From positions 2,852,001 to 2,916,000 of the forward strand of contig JAGYXB010001997.1 in assembly GCA_022495005.1 (NCBI GenBank): a stretch of 64,000 nt of DNA. Reading direction: 5' to 3'. The stretch is from Rhyacophila brunnea. Taxonomy: Eukaryota > Arthropoda > Insecta > Trichoptera > Rhyacophilidae. The notes beneath the pieces are model-generated. The model was not told the DNA's origin and did not search any database. It was given only the letters and a program-made list of their open reading frames with translations. How positions within the stretch are numbered: the first letter of the stretch is position 1; each line of letters opens with the position of its first letter. Below are positions 45,664-56,760 of this stretch, piece by piece. A program made the position numbers and the translations under genes.

Positions 45664-46012
45664 CAATTTCTTTTATTCAACGAATAATTCACAAGATTAG
45701 AAGTATGTGAAATTTCGTATATTGAACATACATAACATGAAAACACCTCATATATATATTATATACCCACTAGAAAAAATCATAAGCCCGCTGGTATCGC
45801 GCCAACTGTGCATTAACCAACTATGCTACGAGCCTCTTATCTAATTGCAACAATTTAAACTAGTAAGACACAAGGCTTGTAGCATAATTTTTTAATGTAC
45901 AGTTGACGCGATACCAGTAGTTATACGGGTTCAAATCCCGTCGAGCATCGTATTTTTTTCAAATATGATATTTTCTAGTGGGTGTTTTCAAGTAATGTAA
46001 TTATGTTCAATA
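45664..46012. mobile_element. Inverted-repeat element with tRNA-like arms, copy 2
   Basis: The left flank CTTTTATTCAACGAATAATT matches copy 1. Outer ends near GAACATACATAACATGAAAA (45724) and TTTTCAAGTAATGTAATTAT (45984) are inverted, followed by CCCACTAGAAAA / TTTTCTAGTGGG. Each arm carries tRNA-like sequence: minus strand at about 45785-45840 (lacking the B-box half), plus strand at about 45885-45955 with a full B box (GGGTTCAAATCCCG) and CGAGC end. The second arm could pair GCATAATT-type D-arm bases but is degenerate. Confidence 0.65.
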
Positions 46013-46479
46013 TTAGTAAATGTTTAGTGAGTAAGAAAATACTATAACAATACTACACAGAAAAAAGCTACAGATATTTATTACAGTTTCATACATAAAT
46101 CATTTTATCTGTACCATTTTGTGCAGATCAATCGTCGATAAAAACAACAAGAGGCAGGTTTTTGGTGAGAAAGAAAAATAATAAATATTGAAGAGTAGGT
46201 TTTTTTGTCTATTTCTGGCGTGTAAGGATATTATTTTGAACACCGTGCTGGGGTATTTATAAGATCAGCGAAAAAAACTTCTTGATATTATGTCCTTGGG
46301 AATTATTATTGGTTTAAAAAAAGTATCAGTGTTTTTCTTATATAAATATACGTATCATAATAATATAATACACGGGTATAGTATATTATAAAATATACAT
46401 TATTCGTATAGGACTATTGAGATTTTTTTTATATATATAAAGTATATGTATAATTAATGTTGTAAAAATAAGTTCCCTT

Positions 46480-46545
46480 GTTGGCTTGATGGCAGAACGT
46501 CTGCTTCTTTATCAGTGAATCGCTGGTTGAAATATCGTATATGAA
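46480..46545 (+). repeat. Possible degenerate tRNA-like sequence
   Basis: TGGCTTGATGGCAGAACG resembles an A box, and TGGTTGAAATATC resembles a decayed B box 40 bases later. No pairing acceptor stem. Low support. Confidence 0.25.
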
Positions 46546-46883
46546 AAATTGTCATTACATCAGTATTGCCAACCGTACTACAATTTTATTATAGTATTTT
46601 GAACTACAATTTTGGTCTGCGTACTATGTACGACATTAAAAATATTACAATAATAATAACAAAACGTTACAAAATACGTCAAATTTCGAAATTTCCGTCC
46701 TATGAAATATGTGTGCAAAGTAAGTACTAGAAGTATATTTAAATATAATTAAATAAAGTAAATTTCGTAATAGAAGACAATTTTGCGAGCTGGGAAAAAA
46801 AGTATTGAACATTAAAATTGTTAAAATACTGTATTTTAAAACATCTCAAAAGTATACCAACTAAGAAATGAAAAAATACGACA

Positions 46884-46961
46884 CCTTACAGGACTCGAAT
46901 TTGTATCCATTGGATTTCAGCCAATATACTTTACCAATTGAGCCACCTGCGTCTTATATAA
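46884..46961 (-). repeat. tRNA(Phe)-like pseudogene or SINE head
   Basis: The minus strand reads GGTGGCTCAATTGGTAAAGT (A box, D arm). A perfect anticodon stem ATTGG/CCAAT follows around loop CTGAAAT, whose positions 34-36 are GAA (Phe). Then AAATTCGAGTCCTG is a near B box. The T stem and acceptor are only partly paired, so a functional tRNA is unlikely. No second copy is visible, so whether it is a SINE cannot be told. Confidence 0.5.
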
Positions 46962-47349
46962 TAACATTTATGTAAGGGTAGATAAAAAAATTGGTAAATT
47001 GACTGTCTAGAAAAGACTGGAACGTAGCGATGAAAAAAGAAGAAATATTCGACATATAATATTCTGACCTTTACACATTAATCACGGAATTTAATTATAT
47101 ATCAAAACATCCAACAGTCATTACACCCTCATCGAATAGTATACTTAATACAAAAATCTTATCTGAGAACTTACCTTCAAGACATACGTCAGTACTTCAA
47201 CGGTGAGAAATGTCCAAATGTATACATACGTCATATGTGTTAAGTTTATCATATTGTGAAAACTAAAAGATAAGATTTAAACAGGATTATAAAAGCGTGT
47301 AATGTAGATGTTGAAGATGAGTGTAATTTTATAAGGAGTATGGTATATG

Positions 47350-47442
47350 GTTTTGTGTTTCGGGTGCGATTTTGCGTTGTGATGTTTTCACGTGTACGGG
47401 AGGTTTTCAGCATGGGGGGTGTTAGGGTGTCCGGCGCCAGTC
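47350..47442 (+). promoter_or_regulatory. Putative TATA-less promoter, upstream part
   Basis: A sharp rise in GC and CpG relative to flanks. CACGTG (E-box) at 47389-47394. No TATA box at the expected place upstream of the initiator. The downstream elements at 47441-47474 complete the core promoter argument. Confidence 0.4.
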
Positions 47443-47474
47443 AGTGAAGCTGCGGATTTCTTGCCGTAAGGACG
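47441..47474 (+). promoter_or_regulatory. Core promoter: initiator plus DPE
   Basis: TCAGT at 47441-47445 fits the arthropod initiator (TCAKT, A+1 at 47443). GGACG at 47470-47474 falls exactly at +28 to +32 and fits the DPE consensus RGWYV. Inr-DPE spacing is strict in flies, so the match is meaningful, though two short motifs can coincide by chance. There is no TATA box. The + strand is inferred as the transcribed strand. Confidence 0.45.
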
Positions 47475-47808
47475 CGTCCGCAGGCTCTTCCGCGATCGGT
47501 CTCCGATTGGATATTGCCGCATATCGACAATATAAATTGAACTCTCGCGAATCGGAAAATGAGATACTGCCCATTGGAATGACAGGCGGCGGGGCTAAGT
47601 CGGGCGCCGGGGAAGTGTCGTGATAAGAGATTGTGAGTTTATCTAGGATCGGGGCGCGCGCGAGTTGGAAAGTTTCGGTACATATTTTTTTCGTTTGTTT
47701 AATTTATTAGTGAGCACAGTTGAAAAGTGATAACGGATTGAATGTGAAAATATTTATACACGCGTATAAAAAAAAACACTCAACTGAGTGAAAAGTTTTC
47801 AGACATAG
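47443..47808 (+). other. Putative noncoding first exon (5' UTR) of a host gene
   Basis: CpG-rich to about 47670, then AT-rich, ending at a donor-like ATAG|GTAGGT (intron from 47809). An alternative donor is ATT|GTGAGT at about 47631. ATGs at 47560 and 47579 open only very short frames ending TGA, so this would be untranslated leader. A CTGCGGA / TCCGCAG pair (47450-47483) can form a hairpin around the DPE. No coding exon of this gene is in the window; a long first intron extending rightwards is the simplest reading. Unproven. Confidence 0.35.
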
Positions 47809-48119
47809 GTAGGTTTATTAATAATTATTATATTATATTATATTTATTATTTACTAAATACTAATTCAAACTAATACATGATACCTATACAATACTAAAC
47901 ACTTACATTTAACAAATCGAGTATATTGCAAAACCTACGATAATTTAACAAGTATTCAAAAAACGTAATTTAATTTAATAATTTAATAATTGTATTTTAA
48001 TTTAAAAAAATATAAATACATGAAAAAAAAATTATTAATCATTTAAATAACTCAAAAAAGTGTTATTAAATTTTATAATAAAGGGAACCAAAATATTGTA
48101 TGAATGACATATTATTATA

Positions 48120-48523
48120 TCGAGGGTATACTGACAGAACGCATTATTTCAGTTTTTGCTGTTTTTCTGTTTTAAATGCCAAAATGTATACAATTTTACG
48201 CTCTACGTCCTGGTAAAACGCACAAAGGCATAGGATATAATGGTGAGAAGATAGACACATTATTAAATCATATTGTTATTTTTTTATTCTGATAGAAAGC
48301 ATGATAATGACCTAATGCGTTCTGCGTATACAAAATACAGGACTTGTAACATGTCGTTTATTGTGTTTGCCATAAAGGTTAGTCTTTATAACGTAGAAAA
48401 AATGTTTTTAAATCATAAAGAAATCTACGTAGGAGAACGCTTTGAAAAAAAAATTAAGTCCTTTTTACGATTATCTCAGAACTTGTTTTAATGAGTTAAT
48501 GCTTTCTGTCAGTATACCCTCGA
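48120..48523. mobile_element. Mariner-like MITE at a TA site
   Basis: Termini TCGAGGGTATACTGACAGAA (left) and TTCTGTCAGTATACCCTCGA form (right, one mismatch) are flanked by TA on both sides, as in Tc1/mariner elements. The interior of about 350 bp holds a 72-codon frame (48273-48491), MLFFYSDRKHDNDLMRSAY..., with no DDE motif that I recognise. It may be a remnant. Confidence 0.75.
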
Positions 48524-48779
48524 TATACACATACGCATTTCATTGTAATTGATTCAAATTAGAAAAAAATATCTATAAATATTATCTACCGATAAGATTA
48601 GTTTTGATGAAATAACAAAAATACTTTTAGAAAAATAAAGTATACTTATTTATTTGTTTGTAACTTTTTATATATATTTTTTTAAGAATTGTAGACTAAA
48701 AAATAATAATAAACGTGTTATATAAAAAGTAAAATTTATAAATTGAATTCAATAAATTAAAAGTAATCGTATTTAAGAA

Positions 48780-49553
48780 ACTTTGACCACGCCCCTTACG
48801 GCTTGTTTGGTTGCCCCAATTCTGTGTTTTAGTTCGCTTCTGACCCGGTCTCCGGATTACGCAGTGTCTCTTCTCTCAAACATTTTTGGCGCTGTTTTGC
48901 CCCACTCTACTCTCTTCTGCAACGTTTTACTAACAATGAAAACAACAGTCTGGGCATAGCTATAAATTATTATCACAATAAAAACTTTTGGCAAATTTTG
49001 ACATCCCAATGTTTCGACCGACGTAGCTGCGTAGTACCGTTGAAAATAATAAATCCTAGTTGTACCAGCAATATAGATCAAGTAACTGTAAAATAACTAT
49101 TATGGTGACGAACATAAAAATATTCAGAGTAATTTTGATTGAATACTTTTGCAGAAAAAAACAATAATTGTATAATGTTTACGGTTTTATAAGTTAAGAG
49201 TAAATTAGGCATACCTATAGCTCAAAAAATAGATGTAAGTTTCAATGTATATTTTCTGAGGTATTTTAAAATTATGTAATTTCAAAGATGAGTCGCCTAG
49301 AATCATAACTCATATTTTGCAATTTTGTCATTTTTGAGTTAAATAAAGACATTAATCTATATAATGAGGCATAGTTGACTATCAAAAGTAACTTTAAACG
49401 ATGTGAAAATCATTGACAAAGTTGACTGTTGGTGTCATAACTGTCATCAAGGCCTTTCTAATCAATCAAAGAGCTATATTTCTTATAGTGTGTGTCTACA
49501 GCCTTAGAAGTATTTTATGTATTTAGAAAAATGTAAATCGACTCACTCACTCA
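48780..49553. other. No recognised gene
   Basis: A less AT-rich patch at 48785-48915 shows no domain in any frame and no repeat shared within the window. Confidence 0.35.
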
Positions 49554-49557
49554 TTAA

Positions 49558-50356
49558 CGGCCCACATGCTCAGCGTACGTCAAAATGGAGCTTTTATGCT
49601 ATTTTCAAAGCATGATCCTGGACATTCCTTAAACGTTGTAGATAATCTATTTACCTACATGATTTTTTTAAAAACGGTACGTGTGCAAACACGCGTGTTA
49701 CTATGATATTACTCCCTACTTCATTTATCGTTTGTCAATTTATGGCTACGGCTGTATGTTGTAGCTTAGCCACTGGGAAATGCCAATAGAAATGGCGTAT
49801 TTCAAAAAAATACTACCTTATTCTTAGGTCAATAATTATTATAATGCAAACATTATTCGTAGAATGTTTATCACATTTGAATGGTCTAAGACATAGTTTA
49901 TAATCAGTATCTTTAAAAGTATCTTTAAATGTGTAAATCTTGCCCATTTTTTAAATAATAAAATGCCTAATTCTTGTCAAATTTGGGATCACAGAGATTA
50001 TCAATATAATTTTTTTATTGTAAATATTTCACTATAATAATGTCGACATCAATTTTACTAATAGTTTTATAAATGCTTTTAAAAATTAATAAATATAAAA
50101 AATCTAAACACCACTTCACATGGACGTACTGAAATATGACTATATTCTAAAACATTAGAGCGAGAGGTTTAAAAGAATACTATTTTATGTAATAAAAATA
50201 CTTTATGCAGTCATCAAATGTTTAAAATAAATATAACGGATAATAAGCTTCAAAATTATATAAATAGATTATCTACAATGTTTAAGGAATGTCCAGGATC
50301 ATGCTTTGAAAATAGCATAAAAGATCCATTTTGACGTACGCTGAGCATGTACCCCC
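49558..50356. mobile_element. Long-terminal-inverted DNA element M3, copy 1
   Basis: Inverted termini of about 95 bp: CATGCTCAGCGTACGTCAAA, TTATGCTATTTTCAAAGCAT and GATCCTGGACATTCCTTAAA at the left, mirrored at the right (50253-50351). TTAA flanks both ends (49554-49557 and 50357-50360), as in piggyBac-like insertions. The interior is about 600 bp and non-coding. A second copy is at 62534-63333. Confidence 0.8.
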
Positions 50357-50360
50357 TTAA

Positions 50361-53205
50361 TATTCAACGGAGCTCAATAGTTTTTTTCAAATTACAAAAA
50401 AAACAATGCACTGGTGGTGTTTTACGATTATCTCAAAACTCGATTTTTTTAATAATATGTCAGTTATGACTCTAGGCAACTCATTAATGAGAAATTAACA
50501 TTTGTTAAAAGTGTGTACACATATCAGATTAATAAGATAGAGATTTGAAAGCCAGTCGCCATGGACCAAGATAATCAAGCCGGACTCTTATAATTTTATA
50601 ATGTCAGACCATAAATTGCAGATTTCAATATTACCAATATTGAATGCGCGTTTCAGTTTACGTGATAAACTTTAATGCATATTATAAAACAGTTGATACC
50701 ACTAAAAATAACATAATATTATTTAACACGTGTTTAAAATTATTCCATATTTATCCACACATACTGAAATCTTGTTACAATCTCACCCATAAAGAAACTC
50801 ATTTCCCTTTATTTTGTGTTTCATGGTTATATTTATTTCAGTACTGAATACATTAATAATTTTACGAGTAAATTATCATTTTCGCTCATATGAAGCATAT
50901 GGATCTACTCAAACTGGAGGTTTAATTAACATCCATTTTTACTAGAAGTATTCATAAGCCATTCTAGACTAAACATTTAAAATATAAAGATAGTAGCCAT
51001 TGTAGTCGACGAAATGATTTTCTCATTATCTTCACCTTCTACTTATATAACGGACAAAATAATGACTTAATAATCCTCATTTGAAAGTCTGTCAAATTGC
51101 GGGGTTAGAGGCACGTGGTTGTTGAAAAAATAATATAAAAGTATTTATGTACTTAAATTAATGTAAATTTATTTTGTGTTACCATAAATAGTGAACGCTC
51201 ATGTAATATTTAAATTATAATTCATAATGAATTTATGAAGTAAATTAAATGGGGTATCTATTGCTCACTGGGTAATTCCAGCGGCAATTTTCTTTGACGT
51301 AGATGACGCAATCGATTAGTCAGAAGATTTTAAAGAGGACCTCGAAAGAATCTAAACCGGTCGCACAATTATTAAATTATACCAAAATCGAAAGAACATT
51401 GCGTATTAAATTTCACTTTTTTAATTGTAGGACATGCTTCTGGGAAAGAGATAGTATGTAGACTGGTTTTACAATTACGTTGTTCGTTGGAGTTTGTGAT
51501 TTTTATTTTATTTTTTATCGTAGGGCTTCAAAATCAGTCTACATACTTAAAACCGCCAATATACACTTTTATTATTTCACTTGTTTTATTTTTGTTATAT
51601 AATTTAATATATTATAATAATATGACGACAAATTAAATAACGAATCTATTGAATGTCATACTAAATCGTAAATTTGGTTCCAAACTTTCAGCCGACGGAT
51701 TGGCCCAGATGGAGTTTTCGCATAGGTATGGTGGGCCGAAATATCGGCCGAATGGGAGTAAAAGGGTTAACCAAACCAATAGTCTGTTTCGAACAAACCT
51801 TTATCTTCCCAGCCAAAATTTGACATATAAATAAGTAATAATTATCGAGATAAAACCATTTTACTTGAGAGTAAACATGACTGACGTAACAACATGCAGA
51901 ATTTCGAGAGGATTTTCTGTAAAGTAAAGGTCTCATCATCATCAGTTCTAAAACCCAATGTAAGTCTTTGTTGCTTAAAGAAAAAAAAAATCTCTTCTCC
52001 TCTCTGTCTGCCGCAAACCCCCGCCACTGTTTTAAAGTCAAGATTACTGTGTCTTTTTAATACCGCCCCTAATATTGTAGTGTAAATACTGACCTATTGA
52101 ATATGAGGCAGTCTTTTCTTTGAGACATGATTTTCCAGTGTTTTCACGCCCGAGTCAATGCGTATATAATCGTGATTGTATCTTTCTCGCATATGGATCC
52201 GACTTTTGACATTTTTTTTGATTATATTCAGCTTCCTCTCATCTTTTTTGATAATGCCTAGTATTTCGACCACTAGCTCAATATGTAATCATCTATAGCA
52301 CAAAACATAATTCAGTGACCGAGAATTGTATATATTTTTTTAAATCATCTATAAATAATAAAATTATGAAATCTTCAATAAGGTTTTTTAAAAGTCACAA
52401 AATATTATACACATTTATATCAACTAGGTATCGTACTATCTATACAACTATTTATTTTTTTGATTTCACATAATATAATTTAGAACACAGATTCGTTAAT
52501 TTTATTATTGCAATATGTCCGGACTATTTACCATTCCGTTGGATGGATATAATTCCTCCGCGTATATTTTCTCAGATAATAATTTCAATCATATTGCTTT
52601 CAGCTTCGAGGCATGTACTAGGTCTATATCATATTTCCGCTGGATTTAATTGAGAATATAACTAAAAACTATATTATGACATACGGTTGAGTTCGAAAAA
52701 GCAAGAATATATACTTTTTTGCATAATACAACTGTAAGATATTACGATTAAATTTGAATATAGAACAGCAAACATCATTGTTTTACACGATATGATTTTT
52801 TGTTGGAAGAGGATTAGGTACTAATTTTTCTTATGACTGTTTTTAGCACAAGCGGTATTACTTAAAAATATAATTTTAATGGTGCGTTATACTAAAACCG
52901 GTGGGTAATAAAGTAAAATTATGTCAAAATATCTGACTCTTGTACGCCTCGTAAATTACTGAGAAGAAAGCCAGTAAATCGTTGTTTTAATTTACGTTTA
53001 GGAAAACTAAATATTTTCACACGCATTTTGATATTCTCTAAAATGTTATAAAAACAAAAGGATATATAGCATATATATTAAGCGTATTATATTTTCAGTG
53101 GCGAAGAGTGGAGGTAGGCTGTTAAGATCTGACATAAATAATGCACACTGAACTTTCTCAGTTAAACGTATTTGTTTTCATTGAACTACTAATACAATGT
53201 GTAGA
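50361..53205. other. No recognised gene over about 2.8 kb
   Basis: At 51690-51772 a GC-richer block ends GGGAGTAAAAGGGTTAA. Read inverted, that is a TTAACCCTTTTACTCCC terminus like piggyBac-type ends, but I found no partner terminus. The 117-codon minus-strand frame at 51688-52041 overlaps it and has no known domain. The rest is AT-rich. Confidence 0.35.
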
Positions 53206-53208
53206 TAG

Positions 53209-53415
53209 TGTTGGTTAGTTTTTTTTTAAATTAATAAAGCCCTGTTTAATTCCACATCATAATCGATAAAAAATATTCTTCTATCTATAAAATATCTAAA
53301 ATTAAGCCAATAAACCATACATAATTTTAGATATTTTGTAGATAGAAGAATATTTTTTATCGATTATGATGTGGAATTAGACAGGGATTAATTAATTTAA
53401 AAAAACTAACCAACA
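53209..53415. repeat. Palindrome of repeat R3 arms (about 95 bp)
   Basis: The left arm (GTTGGTTAGTTTTTTTT, CCCTGTTTAATTCCACATCA, TAATCGATAAAAAATATTCT) is the reverse complement of the right arm, with few mismatches across a loop of about 18 bases at 53304-53321. The right arm continues into repeat R3 copy 2. Confidence 0.85.
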
Positions 53416-53640
53416 CCATCTGTGATATGTATTCTTAATTCAACGAAAACAAATAAGTATGACTGAAAGAGTGTGCACTATTTTTGTCGTATCGGCTATA
53501 GCATACCTAAACTATTATGGTTTGGTTTAAACAGGGCTTAATTAAATTTTCAAAACTAACCAGTATCTTGTTTTCTTAGTAGAATGTAAACAAATAAGTA
53601 TGAATTACAAAGTTTACTGTGCACTATTTAGGTATGTCCA
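53309..53640. repeat. Dispersed repeat R3, copy 2
   Basis: Same-orientation match to 5670-5990. Its left part is the right arm of the adjoining palindrome. Only this copy has the inverted partner. Confidence 0.65.
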
Positions 53641-53974
53641 ATCTTAGCAACCATTACACATATTTTAGTTATTAATAAAACTAGTATATTAGATAGTACT
53701 TAATATAATTAATTACGACCTACACACATCTTGTGTTAGTATTTGTATTTTCGCCAAACATAATTGTTTCATAAATACAGTGGTTCCATGGGAGGCAGTT
53801 CGGCCATTTTGAACTCTTAGTTCCCATTGTATTGGTCCGACGAGCTGACTGATATTGAGACCTTATCCTTTAAATAAAATAAATAAGGATGCCAATAATG
53901 GCAAATAATAATATCACTGGTTTTTTTTTTTGTGTACAAGTAAATGCTTTTTGTGTTGAATATTCTTTAATTGA

Positions 53975-54062
53975 AAGTGTCACTCTGAGGCGGATGAAAT
54001 CGGTCCAGATATTAAATAAAAGTGGAATAAGTACAATTAAAACTTTGCGTTTTATTAAATTA
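53975..54062 (+). repeat. Repeat P, single arm
   Basis: TGTCACTCTGAGGCGGATGA, then ATCGGTCCAGA, AAAAGTGGAATAAGTAC and GCGTTTTATTAAATT. Close to the right arm of the palindrome at 43818-43907. Confidence 0.7.
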
Positions 54063-54449
54063 AATTAATACTACAATTTCCACCATAAATTGACGGTTAA
54101 CATAAGAAATTAATATAATATACTTCATGTTACATATAAAATTAAATACTATCCCAATTGATTAGATGTTTAAGTTTCTCAATAACTATAACATGTATTA
54201 CATGGTCCAATTAAATTGTAGTCGTTAAACATTGCATCGGTTTTATTCTCTAAGCCCTTTCGAATAGTAATTTTGCAATAAAGATAAATACCTTGTTAAG
54301 CCAAGACAATCGAATTGCAAAAGGTCTTTACAATTTACGCCGACCGAAAATCTATTGTTTGTGTGTTTTATGAATGCTGATAACCAGTATTGATTCGATT
54401 AAGCCACTTGGTAACTGTATAGTGGCTAGTTATGGTGGTTAGTAACGAT

Positions 54450-55033
54450 TAGGGATTCCAATCCCGGGATCCCGAGCTATTTTCGATACCTATGAATCCC
54501 GGGATTGGATAAACATAATCCCGGGATTTCGGGATTGATTTTCTTATTAATTTTTATGGAAAATAAAATAAATGCGAAAATAAAACAGAAAAAATACTTT
54601 TAATAAAAAATAACTACATTAGAAATAAACTGAGTTTGAATGAAGTTTGATTTATTTATACCCATGTGTAGGTTGCCGATTTATTTTATTTTTTCACATG
54701 AATTATTAAAAATGAGAAAGACTGGAAAAAAACAATGCTTCGCACTTTTAACAAAGTAATTCTACCATGATATCATACGTTTTACGGCAGTTTCATATTT
54801 GGCTGACTAATTAGATTTATGATGCGGAAAGGCTATAAGTACGCCATGATTATTTGCTTTTACTATTTTAAATCTCGCTAATCCATTCATTATGTCTTTA
54901 CTATCAGAAACAGCAATCAATGTAAATATAAAAATTGTATATTAACAATGGAAAAAAATGCCAATCCCGGGATTGTTAAATTGTAATCCCGAAATCCCGG
55001 GATCAGAATTTTGGCTCGGGATTGGATTCCCTA
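54450..55033 (-). mobile_element. Non-autonomous hAT element H1, copy 3 (inverted)
   Basis: Plus-strand ends TAGGGATTCCAATCCCGGGA and TCGGGATTGGATTCCCTA, flanked by perfect duplications GTAACGAT (54442-54449 and 55034-55041). The interior is the reverse complement of copy 1 (blocks GAATCCCGGGATTGG, AATGCCAATCCCGGGATT, CTAATTAGATTTATGATG-like). 584 bp, no transposase. Confidence 0.9.
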
Positions 55034-55041
55034 GTAACGAT

Positions 55042-56670
55042 GTTGCCATGTTTACTTTGAAAAAGAAATAAATGCAATCTAATAATTAATATATCGGGGA
55101 GAAATTTTTTTTTATGGTGGTTTAACTAATTTTATTTGTGTACACACGTATTTGATATGATGGGAAATATCATACTTATCTTCAGAAAATTCCAACTCAT
55201 TTTAGATCCTTCGTTGTCAAGTCAATTAGAGAGATTTTTTAATTTACACCGACTTCATGATGGATTACAATTTAGTATACGTATATGAATATAATACACG
55301 TGTAGGTACAAGATGGGCACTTTAGAAATGCTGAAATATATTATGTAATTTGCTTTATACAAATTATTGAACATATATAATCTTTTTGAAAAAAATACAC
55401 CCAGCAGGAATAACTCCTGCACCTGCAGTAGTTATTTACGTATAGTCACCAGTGTTCTCAATATTTATTTATATATTCGTTTGGCGGTAGACTATAATTA
55501 TGGAAACATAATTAAAAACACAACAAAAATACAGGTAGGGGTCTCCTATAGAAAAAAGGCTCAAATTGGCATCGTATATTAATACTATAGAATCAAAAAA
55601 AGTATAGATACTCTGTATTGATACTGATTGCGCATACGTAGGGTTTGGCAAAGCACTATGCGTAGGAGACGTTGAAATGAGCTCGCCAAAAGTTAAATAT
55701 GACGTGTATCTAGGTAACTCCGCTGCCTGGTTTGTGTGAAATAGGGTTTGGCAAATTAATACACATCCAGGCAAAATTTTATTAAAAATAAACCAAATAT
55801 TGAGTTTGTCTTGAAAATATTACTTTATATAGAATATACACATGACAATGATAAATCTAAAATAAATTAATGAATGGAAAAAATACGTAATATAATTAAT
55901 ATTACGTTCACTGCCAATGACGTCTGACACACATAAATCATGCACTGCTTAGGGACGACTCATCATTATTATTTGCTCTTCATTCTAGGATACGTTTAAT
56001 TTTCTTATTATTAGAAGATTTCTTTCTTAATAATTTTTAGATTATTGTGCGGGTAATTTCGGCATGATTGAGGCAATAAAGTATTATATGGTGTTATTAT
56101 TGAATTTAATTGCCGTGTTATTGTCGACTTATTGGGCGGTTGGCTGACCAACATGAATAAAGCAATAAATCAAAGCAATCCATTTTTTTTGTAAAACAAT
56201 TATTATAAAATATACAGAATATTGAACATTTTATCATCTGGCAACACTGTTTATTTATTTGGTATGGTAATAAAACACTGATCTGTATGATTTATAATAT
56301 GGGAAGTAATTTATAATATTGGCTAATAAAGGGTAGTTTATTGTAATGACTATGCAAATGGGCGCATGATACGTGAGCAAATAGTTCAAAAATTATTATA
56401 TGGGGTGATCCAATTGGAGGTAAAGGATTTCAATTTATCACGGTTTTCGTTTCCTTAAAGTTAGAACATTTATATATTTTGACAGCTGTCTGAATTATGC
56501 ACAGTTATACTTTTGTTAGTTTCAATAGAATTTTTAATACAGGGCAATGAACAAGAACACTATTGACATTTCTTGCTATTTGGAATTGATTGCTACTAAT
56601 AATATGTTTGTTGAATTTATTTTTGGAATAGGTTTAATAAAAGCACGTATTATATTGTATTTTCATAAAA
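55042..56670. other. No recognised gene
   Basis: TAGGGTTTGGCAAA occurs twice about 105 bases apart (55640 and 55743), possibly the remnant of a duplicated end. The overlapping frames at 55367-55582 and 55469-55774 show no domain. Confidence 0.35.
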
Positions 56671-56673
56671 GCG

Positions 56674-56760
56674 TAGGGCAGACATGTTGAATTCGCGGCC
56701 CGAGGGCCACATGTGGGCTTGAAGAGCTAGTAATGCGGCCCACAAAGTACTTCACCTATT
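56674..56760 (+). mobile_element. Possible hAT-like terminus, partner not found
   Basis: TAGGGCAGACATGTTGAATT, then GCGGCCCGAGGGCCACATGT and GCGGCCCAC, resembles the GCGGCCCGCGGGCCGCATG subterminal palindromes of Charlie-like hAT elements. I could not find the opposite end or a target duplication, so this is a fragment at most. Confidence 0.35.

Noticed and set aside
51688..52041. 117-codon minus-strand frame as a gene
   Set aside because: It overlaps a TTAACCCTTT-type terminus and a frame on the other strand. No domain is recognisable.
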